A stretch of DNA of 64,000 nucleotides from Terrimonas sp. GTDB lineage: Bacteria; Bacteroidota; Bacteroidia; Chitinophagales; Chitinophagaceae. A program made the translations under genes and the position numbers. Below are positions 36,801 to 45,037 of the stretch, piece by piece. The stretch spans positions 83,907 through 147,906 of the forward strand of contig NZ_QCZJ01000014.1 in NCBI RefSeq assembly GCF_003075435.1. The letters are read 5' to 3'. Position 1 is the stretch's first letter. Every line of letters begins with the position of its first letter. The notes beneath the pieces are model-generated. The model ran no database searches. It saw only the letters and a program-made list of their open reading frames with translations, and was not told where the DNA came from.

Positions 36801-37020
36801 GCTTAAAAGTCTTAATCTGCAGTATAACCTGGGAGCTAAAACCTGCCAAAAAATGGGAATTGACGGATTGAAATTCTTTGTGATAGCTGATAACCTGTTG
36901 AAATGGCAGGCATCCAAAGATCTGCCAGATGCAGAAAATGTAAATTCTTATGGTGAGTATGACGGTAACGGCTACCCCATTCCCAGAAAATATACACTCG
37001 GGTTTCAGTTGCAATTTTAA
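33874..37020 (+). CDS. SusC/RagA-family TonB-dependent outer membrane transporter
   Basis: A 1048-residue outer membrane protein. Signal peptide about 1-19 (AYAQ), carboxypeptidase-D-like regulatory domain (about 23-100, KVSGIVKDENNEPVSGAS), plug domain (about 115-245, with the SusC hallmark IESIDVLKDASAAAIYGSRAANGVI), then a long beta barrel ending in the aromatic YTLGFQLQF. No N-terminal STN domain is present, so FecR/anti-sigma signalling is not expected, and no sigma/anti-sigma pair is nearby. With the SusD partner it imports oligomeric nutrients using TonB energy. First gene of a four-gene operon. Confidence 0.95.
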   Translation: MRKLFLLCAIFLALSAYAQDTKVSGIVKDENNEPVSGASIKIRGTNKGTYTDDKGQFTIMAPANATLEISSVGFNKQEIKVKGQANIEIVLSVSTSSMEDVVVIGYQKITRKKTTAAISSISGKEIENLPAASFDQLMQGRLSGVNVQNFSGDPSAAAAVTVRGNTRISRDWDENSVINGPLYVVDGVPQSNEEYVTPGAGAGFNYLGGVNPNDIESIDVLKDASAAAIYGSRAANGVILITTKKGRVGAPKVIFSGFTGVTERPELREVTLGALERRQKMAILTAQLTAPQQQQLPYLLTDSLNPAFNGNTNWQDLFYQTGIIKSADLSLSGGTENGTNYRFSTGYYDEEGILKATGVKRYSVRINLGSRALKGKLEINPVMYFTRSERNRGMGVDPRYEDYNPFSLGAGNMPSSLFNLSEAKKEAILGNYDKSLDNNLSNVFNFNLNLGYNFSKSFKFNSLSTYQYTTSRRSFNRTNELENGLGNYSYSFVDNAAKMLTSNYLSYANGFGEHNISVIAGQDIQFDVYENTIASGYYGASDQIQTVNGFTQATIRASSDYQAHGLLSYYARLSYDFKSRYLFAFSGRYDGSSRFGADNKWGFFPSASVAWILSEEGFMKNNSLFSLLKLRASLGTSGSEPTTNYLQYNLYNVNAGGYNGNNNATSYNGVTAVTPNFYDGVAQKNLSWEKSTQWNIGADFEIQQGRYSAAIDVYNREGSLQLFSVRLPLTTGYDYAFTNSYGVRNAGVELTVAANPLSPSSPVKWFTRVNISYNKNTLMSLPNGGRDYAFGNRFDQAHILSVGSPVNAFYLYQTLGVYATDDDVPINKYTGERFASANGAYTAGAFHLADLDGDYLIDIFNGGINPDKTPMGDPNPKITGGWTNNISWKNFSLGLFFSFTFKRDVLNFFKADQFSNSTDSDPYSKFVQYSTPNLDKINIWRQPGDQAEYAKYDLGTYLYYYTSAQTFFLTKGDYFRLKSLNLQYNLGAKTCQKMGIDGLKFFVIADNLLKWQASKDLPDAENVNSYGEYDGNGYPIPRKYTLGFQLQF

Positions 37021-37043
37021 TCCTGTAAATCAACAGAACTTTT

Positions 37044-38780
37044 ATGAAAAAATATTCAATACGTTTATATATACCCGCTGTTTTAGCGATAATGATAAGC
37101 ATAACCAGCTCTTGTAAAAAAGTGCTTGAGCAGGAACCAAGAAACTCAACGTATGCAGATGTATACTGGCAATCGGTACGTGACTGTGAAGCGGCAGTAG
37201 CAGGGAACTACAGCCTTTTGCGGGCCGCTTTTGCTTATGGAACCTGCATGAGCTATTATATGTATGGTGATGCAGAAACATCGTCGTCTACCTATTTCAC
37301 AATGAACTATACCGGCGATGGGTTAGAAGGTATACAGGGCGGTGATTTTACCTTTAAATATAATATTGAGAGCCTGGGCGACTGGACAAGGTTTTACAAA
37401 GTAATAGCCATGAGCAATATTATTTTAACGAAAGTGCCACAGATAGATGATGCATTACTGGCAAAAGATGTGGACGATGTTGCTGCATATAAAAACAAAG
37501 TAATGGGGCAGGCGCTATTCATCCGGGCGCTTACTTATTTTCAGCTTACCAGGGTTTTTGGTGATGTGCCTCTTGTTACAGAAGCATACGATGATCCTTT
37601 AAATGCACCCCAATTACCCAGAACAGACCGCCTGGTAGTGATGAAGCAGATTGAAGACGATTGCCACCAGGCAATGTCAATGCTTAACTGGGGCTATGAA
37701 AATATATCTGAAAGAGCTGTAACAGCCAACAGGGGTTCAGTATATGCTTTATTGGCGCATTTATATTTATGGAGAGCTACAACAACTAATTTATCTTCTG
37801 CTGAACCTGTTGCTGAAGATGTGAACAGCGCGGATACTACACTGCAGACTTTAATAAATACCGGTGGTTATATACAACAGGATACCACTAAATACGGAGA
37901 CCAGTTTATAGGGCGTTCTGCAGAAAGTATTTTCGAAATAAACATGAATGAAAACACACAGGAAGGATCTTCATCACATATAGGATTGTATTTTCTTACC
38001 GGTGCTTATGTAAATAACTATGGCTATACACCCCGTTTATGGGTTCCCTCTTCCTATACAAACACGCATTACAGCGTTCCACTTGAAGGAGAAGGCTGGG
38101 ATTACTGGTGGGATGGCTCCGGATGGGCTTGGACTGAATTTAAAGTAGTTGGGATTAAATATTATTTAAAAGATACCAATGAAGAAATTCCGATCGATTA
38201 TATTTATTATGCCTATGACAACCCGGGATGGGCATATGTATATAATGCAGATATTGATGATTTTGACTATTTGCAGGTTGCAGGTTTTGGCGGAGATGCA
38301 AAAGACGTTAGATACAGGAATAATTTTGCAGGCACGGTTTGCACAAAATATAAAAACATCGTTTACAGAAATCCCGCGAAACAAACTGAAGGTTATCTCA
38401 GCAATAATATGATCATCTTCAGGTTAAGTGATATGAAATTGCTGCAGGCTGAAGTTGCAATCTATAAAAACAACCTGCAAACCGCGGCAGATATTATCAA
38501 TGCTTTCAGAGACAGGAACAATTCAAGCTCCGACAGGGTTAGCGCCACAGACACAAAGTACAATATCACTTATCAATATATGATAGAACGCGGAAGGGAA
38601 ATGTACCTGGAAGGTCATTTGTATTTTGATTTAATGAGAACGAGAATGTTTGTCGAATTTATTCCATGGTTATCGGAATCAAGATTTGCGGCAGGAGGCT
38701 TTTTCTGGCCTATTAATCCAACGTTGTTTAACGACAACCGGTTTCTTACCCAAACTGCCTACTGGAGAGGAAAAGTATAA
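37044..38780 (+). CDS. SusD/RagB-family nutrient-binding lipoprotein
   Basis: A 578-residue surface lipoprotein: signal with SITSSC (Cys24) followed by Lys-Lys. The N-terminal LEQEPRNSTYADVYWQS and the central VMGQALFIRALTYFQLTRVFGDVPLVTEAY (TPR-like helices) are standard for SusD; the C-terminal RxxDLMRxR-type motif appears as FDLMRTRMF, and the gene ends WPINPTLFNDNRFLTQ. It caps the SusC barrel and selects the ligand. An aromatic-rich insertion (about 350-400, EGWDYWWDGSGWAW) may be the ligand face. It starts 23 bases after susC. Confidence 0.93.
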   Translation: MKKYSIRLYIPAVLAIMISITSSCKKVLEQEPRNSTYADVYWQSVRDCEAAVAGNYSLLRAAFAYGTCMSYYMYGDAETSSSTYFTMNYTGDGLEGIQGGDFTFKYNIESLGDWTRFYKVIAMSNIILTKVPQIDDALLAKDVDDVAAYKNKVMGQALFIRALTYFQLTRVFGDVPLVTEAYDDPLNAPQLPRTDRLVVMKQIEDDCHQAMSMLNWGYENISERAVTANRGSVYALLAHLYLWRATTTNLSSAEPVAEDVNSADTTLQTLINTGGYIQQDTTKYGDQFIGRSAESIFEINMNENTQEGSSSHIGLYFLTGAYVNNYGYTPRLWVPSSYTNTHYSVPLEGEGWDYWWDGSGWAWTEFKVVGIKYYLKDTNEEIPIDYIYYAYDNPGWAYVYNADIDDFDYLQVAGFGGDAKDVRYRNNFAGTVCTKYKNIVYRNPAKQTEGYLSNNMIIFRLSDMKLLQAEVAIYKNNLQTAADIINAFRDRNNSSSDRVSATDTKYNITYQYMIERGREMYLEGHLYFDLMRTRMFVEFIPWLSESRFAAGGFFWPINPTLFNDNRFLTQTAYWRGKV

Positions 38781-38826
38781 ACAGCTTTAGCATTATCATG
38801 TTTGACGACAAACAAAAAATAATACA

Positions 38827-39510
38827 ATGAAAAAAATAATAATACAATCCATACTGCTTACAGGCTTATTATTCATGTTTGCTTCCTGTAAAAAGGAATT
38901 TGCTGCAGACGGCGGTGTTTCTGATGCGCATGTAAATATGACAACCTATGATTACCTGAAGTCCAAACCAATATTCTCCTCTCTGGTAACACTCATAGAC
39001 AGGGCAGGGCTAAAAGATATGGTTAATAGTAACTGCACTTTTTTTGCAACAACCAATTACGGTATTGATGAATATCTGAAGGCTATGAAAAATATCAGGG
39101 CGGTAGAACTGGATGATGAAAATATCACCTATACGCTTGACAGCATTCCCTTGTTCAGGGTTGACTCTTTGAAAACATATATTTTTGATGGTCAGCTCGG
39201 ACGGGATGCTTTAACTACATCGGGCAAATACTACACTTCCAAATACGGGGATATTCCGAATGTTCAGTTTAAGCTTTGGCTCGACAGAACTTACAATTAT
39301 GGCGCTTATGTTGATTATGTAGATTATGTGGCATATACAAAAATTATAGGAACAGACGATAGCAAAGAATTAGACATTAATGATATTCCCGTTGAGGAAA
39401 GAGATAAAACGGTATATGTACAATCGTCTGGTATAATTACAACCAATGGCGTTGTTCATGCGCTGGATGGTTATCACCGGCTCTTTTTCAACACAGATAA
39501 CGCAAACTAA
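38827..39510 (+). CDS. Fasciclin-domain lipoprotein of the Sus locus
   Basis: A 227-residue lipoprotein (FMFASC, Cys21, then Lys-Lys). After it comes a FAS1/fasciclin domain: TYDYLKSKPIFSSLVTLIDRAGL, the NCTFFATTN box, and the terminal block IITTNGVVHALDGYHRLFF. FAS1 domains are adhesion or binding modules found in bacteria, animals and plant arabinogalactan proteins. In Bacteroidota such genes often follow susD. It lies 46 bases after susD and 28 bases before the DUF5007 gene and is presumably an accessory surface binder. Confidence 0.82.
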   Translation: MKKIIIQSILLTGLLFMFASCKKEFAADGGVSDAHVNMTTYDYLKSKPIFSSLVTLIDRAGLKDMVNSNCTFFATTNYGIDEYLKAMKNIRAVELDDENITYTLDSIPLFRVDSLKTYIFDGQLGRDALTTSGKYYTSKYGDIPNVQFKLWLDRTYNYGAYVDYVDYVAYTKIIGTDDSKELDINDIPVEERDKTVYVQSSGIITTNGVVHALDGYHRLFFNTDNAN

Positions 39511-39538
39511 ATATTTAAAACTTATAGTTTAAATTTTT

Positions 39539-40519
39539 ATGAAAAAAACATTATTATATCTATTTACAGCGTGCGTATCATTTTTTGCATGTAAAAAGAT
39601 AACTGAAGGCTTTTTAAGCGATACGCTTAGATATACCAGCCCTGCCCTGTATTGCCAAAGGGGTTTGGCACTTGTTCAATCAGACAAGATATATCTAGAC
39701 GGATCAACTCCCCCGGTAACTTTTGAGATGCAGAATCTCAGGGACAGTTCAGGAGGTAAATTGCCGGAAGCATTTAATACAAAATATGAGATCACTGTTT
39801 TTAAAACAGGCGTGACATTTAATGTGGATACGGATACAACTGTTGAATTGCTGAATCAAAAAAGAGAAACTATCCAGACAGTACCGATGGAGTTTAACAC
39901 AGTAAGCGGTCAGCTTACATTTAACAGGGCTTCTACAAACATTCCCCTGGGTATATACAATTTTGATATCCAGGCAACCAATAGAAACGGAACAAAATTT
40001 TACCCTTCATTTGGAAGTATTCATGTGGTTGACCCCACTGAGGAGGATATGTTTACCCAGGAAGATAATGTTAACAATGTATTCAGTGATGCTGACGGCA
40101 GCTCGCAGGCGGTTAAAAATCCCAAATTAACATTCAGGAAGGTTTCAGACGAAGGGGCCAGAATTATTCTCAAAATCATTGATAAAAATGGCAACGCATT
40201 TAATCCGGCGGCAGGTGAAATAATGGCAAGAGGCGACAGACCTACATTTGAAAATTATGCCCGTTTTAATCCAGTTATTTTTTCGGATACTGCAATGATA
40301 TGTGATTTTGAGGTTGCCCCATTTCCTTTAGCCCCTTACATAGATGCAACAACTAATTGGGCGCATTTAATATATTACAGAATTCCCAGCAATCATGTTA
40401 CTATTGATGGATTCCCTGACGGCAAATACTCAGCTAATCCACGCTTTGCATTTCAAATTAAACTGGAAGGCACTTTTATTGTGCAATTGCAATTAACAGA
40501 CGCGGTAAGAAAACCGTAG
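39539..40519 (+). CDS. DUF5007-type surface lipoprotein
   Basis: A 326-residue lipoprotein (FFACKK, Cys19) with the N-terminal segment KKITEGFLSDTLRYTSPALY that I associate with DUF5007, a family of unknown function found next to SusCD-fasciclin genes. The remainder is beta-rich, consistent with Ig-like domains (TFEMQNLRDSSGG, IHVVDPTEEDM). No catalytic motif was seen. Last gene of the operon, followed 18 bases later by a strong terminator. Likely a surface glycan- or peptide-binding accessory. Confidence 0.7.
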   Translation: MKKTLLYLFTACVSFFACKKITEGFLSDTLRYTSPALYCQRGLALVQSDKIYLDGSTPPVTFEMQNLRDSSGGKLPEAFNTKYEITVFKTGVTFNVDTDTTVELLNQKRETIQTVPMEFNTVSGQLTFNRASTNIPLGIYNFDIQATNRNGTKFYPSFGSIHVVDPTEEDMFTQEDNVNNVFSDADGSSQAVKNPKLTFRKVSDEGARIILKIIDKNGNAFNPAAGEIMARGDRPTFENYARFNPVIFSDTAMICDFEVAPFPLAPYIDATTNWAHLIYYRIPSNHVTIDGFPDGKYSANPRFAFQIKLEGTFIVQLQLTDAVRKP

Positions 40520-40537
40520 ATCCGTACTGTTATAAGC

Positions 40538-40577
40538 AATAAAGGGTTGTTAAGCAGTTAACAGCCCTTTATTTTTT
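40538..40577 (+). terminator. Terminator of the SusCD operon
   Basis: A 16-bp stem AATAAAGGGTTGTTAA / TTAACAGCCCTTTATT (one T-G pair) with loop GCAG and a T6 tract. Confidence 0.9.
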
Positions 40578-40583
40578 GTGAAT

Positions 40584-40591
40584 TACATTTG
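40584..40591 (+). promoter_or_regulatory. Bacteroidota -7 box for the aminopeptidase P gene
   Basis: TACATTTG (exact TAnnTTTG), 26 bases before the ATG at 40618 and only 6 bases after the preceding terminator. Confidence 0.5.
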
Positions 40592-40617
40592 TACCTGTTA
40601 ATAAAACACAATAAATA

Positions 40618-42003
40618 ATGTTCAGCAAGCAAACATATATCGACAGAAGAAACGGATTAAAAGCGCTTGTCGGCAATGGTATTATCTTACTTCCCGGCAA
40701 TGAAGAAAGCAGCATGAATTATAAAGACAATCTCTATCATTTCCGGCAGGATAGCAGCTTTCTCTATTATACGGGCTTAGACAAACCAGCTTTATTTTTT
40801 TTGATGGATATTGACAACAATAAGGAAACTATTTTCGGAGATGAAGCCACTATTGATGATATTGTTTGGACAGGCGCTACACAAACCATACATACTCAGG
40901 CAGAGCAATCCGGCATAACAACTGTGCTGCCTGTATCAACACTGGTTTCAGCTTTGCAACAATATACCAATGAAAAACGAAAGGTGCATTACCTGCCTCC
41001 TTACCGGGCTGATACGGCCGTTAAAATAAGTGAATGGCTGAATATTCCTTATAATACATTAAATGATAAAGCATCCATACCGCTTATTAAAGCTATTGTA
41101 AAACAGCGTTCCGTAAAATCCGCTGAAGAAATAGCTGAAATGGAGAAAGCCATCAATGTTACTGCCGATATGCAGCTTAAAGCAATGCAGCTCTCACGGG
41201 AAGGCGTACCTGAATACCAGGTTGCAGGGCATTTAGAAGGTATAGCGAAAAGTGCAGGAGGAAATTTATCTTTTCCCATCATCCTCACTACCAATGGTCA
41301 ATACCTGCATAATCATGCAGGCAGTAATATTTTAAAAAACGGGCAATTATTGCTGTGTGATTGCGGTGCGGAATTACAATCTCATTATGCCGGCGATTTA
41401 ACCAGGACTTCTCCTGTTGGCGGGAGGTTTACAAGCTTACAGAAACAGGTATATAACATTGTGCTTAACGCACAGGAAGCCGCATTAGCCGCTCTTGCTC
41501 CCGGCAAAAAATTTATTGATATCCATTTGCTAGCCTGCGAAAAGCTCACAGCCGGGCTTCAGCAACTAGGTTTAATGAAGGGCGATATAAAAGAAGCGGT
41601 AGCCGCCGGCGCCCATACTTTATTTTTTCAATGCGGGCTTGGGCATATGATGGGGCTTGATGTACATGATATGGAAAACCTCGGAGAACAATATGTTGGC
41701 TATACAGATGATTTAAAAAAAAGCACAGCATTCGGGTTGAAATCGCTCAGGCTTGCCAGGGCACTGGAAGAAGGTTTTGTAGTAACTATAGAGCCGGGAT
41801 TATATTTTATCCCGGAACTGATGGATATGTGGAGCGCAGAAAATAAACATTCACAATTCATCAATTATGGCGCACTGGATGCTTTCAGGAATTTTGGGGG
41901 AATACGTATAGAAGATGATGCCCTCATTACTGCAACAGGCAGCCGGGTTTTAGGAAAGCCGCTTGCTAAAACAAGCCAGGAAATTGAAGCCTTGTGCGGA
42001 TAA
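40618..42003 (+). CDS. Aminopeptidase P family metallopeptidase
   Basis: A 461-residue M24B peptidase that removes the N-terminal residue before proline. The N-terminal domain (about 1-160) has the FRQDSSFLYYTGL block of PepP; the pita-bread domain (about 165-455) shows metal ligands in LLCDCGAEL and GDLTRT, the His of GLGHMMGLDVHD, EPGLYF and IRIEDDALIT. No signal peptide, so it is cytosolic. It would process proline- or hydroxyproline-containing peptides brought in by other systems. Independent promoter; convergent with the M16 gene. Confidence 0.9.
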   Translation: MFSKQTYIDRRNGLKALVGNGIILLPGNEESSMNYKDNLYHFRQDSSFLYYTGLDKPALFFLMDIDNNKETIFGDEATIDDIVWTGATQTIHTQAEQSGITTVLPVSTLVSALQQYTNEKRKVHYLPPYRADTAVKISEWLNIPYNTLNDKASIPLIKAIVKQRSVKSAEEIAEMEKAINVTADMQLKAMQLSREGVPEYQVAGHLEGIAKSAGGNLSFPIILTTNGQYLHNHAGSNILKNGQLLLCDCGAELQSHYAGDLTRTSPVGGRFTSLQKQVYNIVLNAQEAALAALAPGKKFIDIHLLACEKLTAGLQQLGLMKGDIKEAVAAGAHTLFFQCGLGHMMGLDVHDMENLGEQYVGYTDDLKKSTAFGLKSLRLARALEEGFVVTIEPGLYFIPELMDMWSAENKHSQFINYGALDAFRNFGGIRIEDDALITATGSRVLGKPLAKTSQEIEALCG

Positions 42004-42038
42004 CAATGTTTGAAGGATAAACTAATTATAAAAAGATG

Positions 42039-42097
42039 ATTGAATGGTGAATTGCTATACACCTGTCACACTTACTATTACCCGTTCACCATTCAAT
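42039..42097. repeat. 13-bp perfect inverted repeat between convergent genes
   Basis: ATTGAATGGTGAA (42039-42051) pairs with TTCACCATTCAAT (42085-42097) around a 33-base loop, between the stop codons of the aminopeptidase and the M16 gene. It may serve as a bidirectional terminator. Confidence 0.6.
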
Positions 42098-42111
42098 ATC
42101 TGTCTTCTACC

Positions 42112-44943
42112 CTATTTCGTTTCCTTATCCGCCGGCATCAGCACAGCGGTAAATTGATTTTTACCATTAAAGAAAAGCTTAGCCGCATCCTGTACATCTT
42201 TCACAGTAAGCTTATCTACATACGTATCAAATTTTGTAAACCGGTTTATATCATCTCCTTCTGTTTTTGCAGAAAGTAAATTTTGAAGCCATGGCCCGTT
42301 TTGTTTCATCTGCTCTTTATGCGATTCTCTCCATTGCTGCTTCACTTTATTAAGATTCTGCAATGATGGTCCGTTCTTAACAAGATCATTAATTTCGTTT
42401 TGTAAAGCTTTTATTAAAGTATCAACCTTTTCCGGGCCGCAAGGCAATTGCGCGATAAAACGATAGTTATTATAGGGCACTTTATTTACCTCCCCAAAAA
42501 TACCTCCGCCGTAAATGCCCTGTATCTTCTCTCTTAATTCCTCAATGATCCTGATATTTAATACTTCGCTTATAGCGTTTGCTTTAAAAGCCAGGTCTTC
42601 ACTATATGGCACTTCACCGGTATAAAATATAATTACCATGCTTTTTTGTTCCTGCCCTTTATATACTGTAAGGTTTTTCTTTCCGGTTATGGGCCTTAAT
42701 TTTTTATCTGCGTAATTAAATTTTTTGCCACTGACAGGTAAGCTTGCTATATAAGTTTCAATCAGCGGTATTATATCTTCCTGTTTAAAGCTGCCGGTAA
42801 AAACAAAATGCATTCCACTTATATCGCCCAATCTTTCTTTGTAAACCTCAATTGTCCTGTCAACATTTATACTATCAAAATACGATGGTTTAGGAACATT
42901 GATCGGAGCAAGCGGGCTGTTATTATAAAACGCTCTTATGGTAGTATCAAAAAACACAGCCTCAGGGTTTGCACCAAGCATTGCCAGCTGCGCTTTGTTT
43001 TTCTGCACAAATGATTTAAATAAAGAAGTATCCTTTCTTGGGCTTGTTAATTTCAGGTATGCAAGCTGGAACATTGTTTCCAGGTCTTTTACTGTAGAGC
43101 TACCGTTAATACCTTCAGTTGTTGAACTGATAAATGGAGATGCAGATACTGATTTCCCAGCTAAAACTTTCTGCAGATCAACCGGTGAAAAATCGCCATA
43201 GCCCATTGAGCCTATTACATTGTTTACATAAGTTGCGTTATACCTGTCGGCAAGTCCATAATTGCTGGTGCCACCGTATCGTGAAGCACCCATTAAAATT
43301 TCATTATCCTTAAAATCAGTTTGCTTAAGCGTAACGGTAATGCCGTTTGACAGTATAAGCTCTGTAGTGCCTAAAACCGTATTGGTTTTGGTAGCGGTTA
43401 CTTTACCCGCGGCTGGTTTTTGTGTAAGCAGGTCAGCAGCAATTGCTTTTTCTTCATAAGGCTTTACATCTGCTTTTTCCGCCATGGCAATTGTGTTAAG
43501 GAGGTCAGCAGGAGCCGGCAATGTTACATTAGCTTCTTCTGGTCCGGCTATATAAGCGAAAATATTTTGCTGACCTTTTATCCTGTCTGCCACTTTATTT
43601 ACATCTGCCAGAGTAATAGCCGGAATAACCTGTTTTACCAGTTCATATTCTGTTGCAATGCCGGGTATAGGTGATTGCTCTAAAAAATGATTGATATATT
43701 CTTCAACAAATGAAGCGGATTCTGTTTTATTCCTGTCGTTATAAGCACGCTCATAAGCAGCTAAAATATTTTTCTTAGCTCTTTCCAGTTCCGGATCTGT
43801 AAACCCAAACCTTTTTACTTTCTCAATTTCTTCCATGGTTGCTTTAACAGCACCACTGGGTTCTTTATCACCTGATCCGGTATATACTTCAAAGTTTTCG
43901 TATCCCCTTGCATAACCGCCAAATTGTGTGCCCGCGTAAACAAAAGGTGGGTTTTCCTGTTGTGTTAACTCCTGCAACCTCCTGTTGAGCATGCCCGTAA
44001 ATAATGATTTTGCAAGATGCTGCGCATAATCTCCAACAGTAACAGGTGCAGCAATTTTATAAGCAGGATATTCTATTACAGCATCATACGTGGTAGCTTC
44101 TTTATCAGTTACAACCATTGCATCGCTTGATGTATAAGCAGGCACATCAGCATATCTCCTTTCGGGTGCATCAGAGGGATTGGTTAAACTGCTGAAATGT
44201 TTTTTTATCATTCCCTCTGCCTGTTGCTTCGTAATATCTCCCACAACAATTACCGCCATCAAATCAGGCCTGTACCAATCCCTGTAATATTTCCTTATTG
44301 CTTCGTGTTTAAAGGTTTTGATAATGCTGTCTTTCCCGATCGGTAACCTGTCGCCATATAATGAGCCTTTCATCTGCCTTGGATAAACCTGCTTAAATAT
44401 CCTGTCTTCAGCGCCTTTTCCAAGCCTGCTCTCTTCTAAAATAATAGCACGCTCATTATCTATGTCATCGCTGAGATAGGTAACATTATGCGCCCAGTCT
44501 TCAAGTACCCTGAACCCTTTTTCTAAATTTTCCTTTTTATCTGTGGGTATCGGAAGAATATATATCGTACGGTCAAAACCGGTATTAGCATTAAGATCAC
44601 TGCCAAAGCCAACACCTATATCCTGCAGAAATGAAACAATATCATTTTTCTTAAAATTTTTTGTACCGTTAAAAGCCATGTGTTCTGCCATGTGGGCAAG
44701 CCCACTCTGATCATCTGTTTCATTGATAGAACCTGCATTAACCACCAGCCTCAGCTCCACTTTTTTTTCAGGTTTGGCATTCGGCTTTATGTAATAGGTT
44801 AATCCATTGGGTAATTTTCCGATGGTTACACTGGTGTCCTGCGATAACTTTTGAGAGAGGTTCAATTGTGCATGTGCAATAGCAACACATCCGACAAGCA
44901 CTAATAACAGGGATAGCTTTTTCTTCAAAACACTTTTGAGCAT
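42112..44943 (-). CDS. Secreted M16 (insulinase-family) zinc peptidase, fused two-half form
   Basis: A 943-residue protein with a signal peptide (about 1-25, AHAQ). The N-terminal half carries the inverted zinc motif HMAEHMAF (HxxEH) and downstream acidic ligand region; the C-terminal half (about 500-940) is the inactive partner domain, ending after EKVDTLIKALQNEI. Homologues degrade peptides in the periplasm or are linked to pitrilysin- and PqqL-type import of small proteins. An exact TACTTTTG box lies 16 bases upstream. Monocistronic, opposite to aminopeptidase P. Confidence 0.92.
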   Translation of the reverse strand: MLKSVLKKKLSLLLVLVGCVAIAHAQLNLSQKLSQDTSVTIGKLPNGLTYYIKPNAKPEKKVELRLVVNAGSINETDDQSGLAHMAEHMAFNGTKNFKKNDIVSFLQDIGVGFGSDLNANTGFDRTIYILPIPTDKKENLEKGFRVLEDWAHNVTYLSDDIDNERAIILEESRLGKGAEDRIFKQVYPRQMKGSLYGDRLPIGKDSIIKTFKHEAIRKYYRDWYRPDLMAVIVVGDITKQQAEGMIKKHFSSLTNPSDAPERRYADVPAYTSSDAMVVTDKEATTYDAVIEYPAYKIAAPVTVGDYAQHLAKSLFTGMLNRRLQELTQQENPPFVYAGTQFGGYARGYENFEVYTGSGDKEPSGAVKATMEEIEKVKRFGFTDPELERAKKNILAAYERAYNDRNKTESASFVEEYINHFLEQSPIPGIATEYELVKQVIPAITLADVNKVADRIKGQQNIFAYIAGPEEANVTLPAPADLLNTIAMAEKADVKPYEEKAIAADLLTQKPAAGKVTATKTNTVLGTTELILSNGITVTLKQTDFKDNEILMGASRYGGTSNYGLADRYNATYVNNVIGSMGYGDFSPVDLQKVLAGKSVSASPFISSTTEGINGSSTVKDLETMFQLAYLKLTSPRKDTSLFKSFVQKNKAQLAMLGANPEAVFFDTTIRAFYNNSPLAPINVPKPSYFDSINVDRTIEVYKERLGDISGMHFVFTGSFKQEDIIPLIETYIASLPVSGKKFNYADKKLRPITGKKNLTVYKGQEQKSMVIIFYTGEVPYSEDLAFKANAISEVLNIRIIEELREKIQGIYGGGIFGEVNKVPYNNYRFIAQLPCGPEKVDTLIKALQNEINDLVKNGPSLQNLNKVKQQWRESHKEQMKQNGPWLQNLLSAKTEGDDINRFTKFDTYVDKLTVKDVQDAAKLFFNGKNQFTAVLMPADKETK

Positions 44944-44959
44944 AGGTTTTTGTTTTGAG

Positions 44960-44967
44960 CAAAAGTA
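44960..44967 (-). promoter_or_regulatory. Bacteroidota -7 box for the M16 gene
   Basis: Minus-strand TACTTTTG (exact TAnnTTTG), 16 bases before the ATG. Confidence 0.5.
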
Positions 44968-45037
44968 TAGAAATAAGCGGGAGTGCTATTACCGTTTATC
45001 CATATATATTTCTTAATATGATTACAGAGATAAGCGT

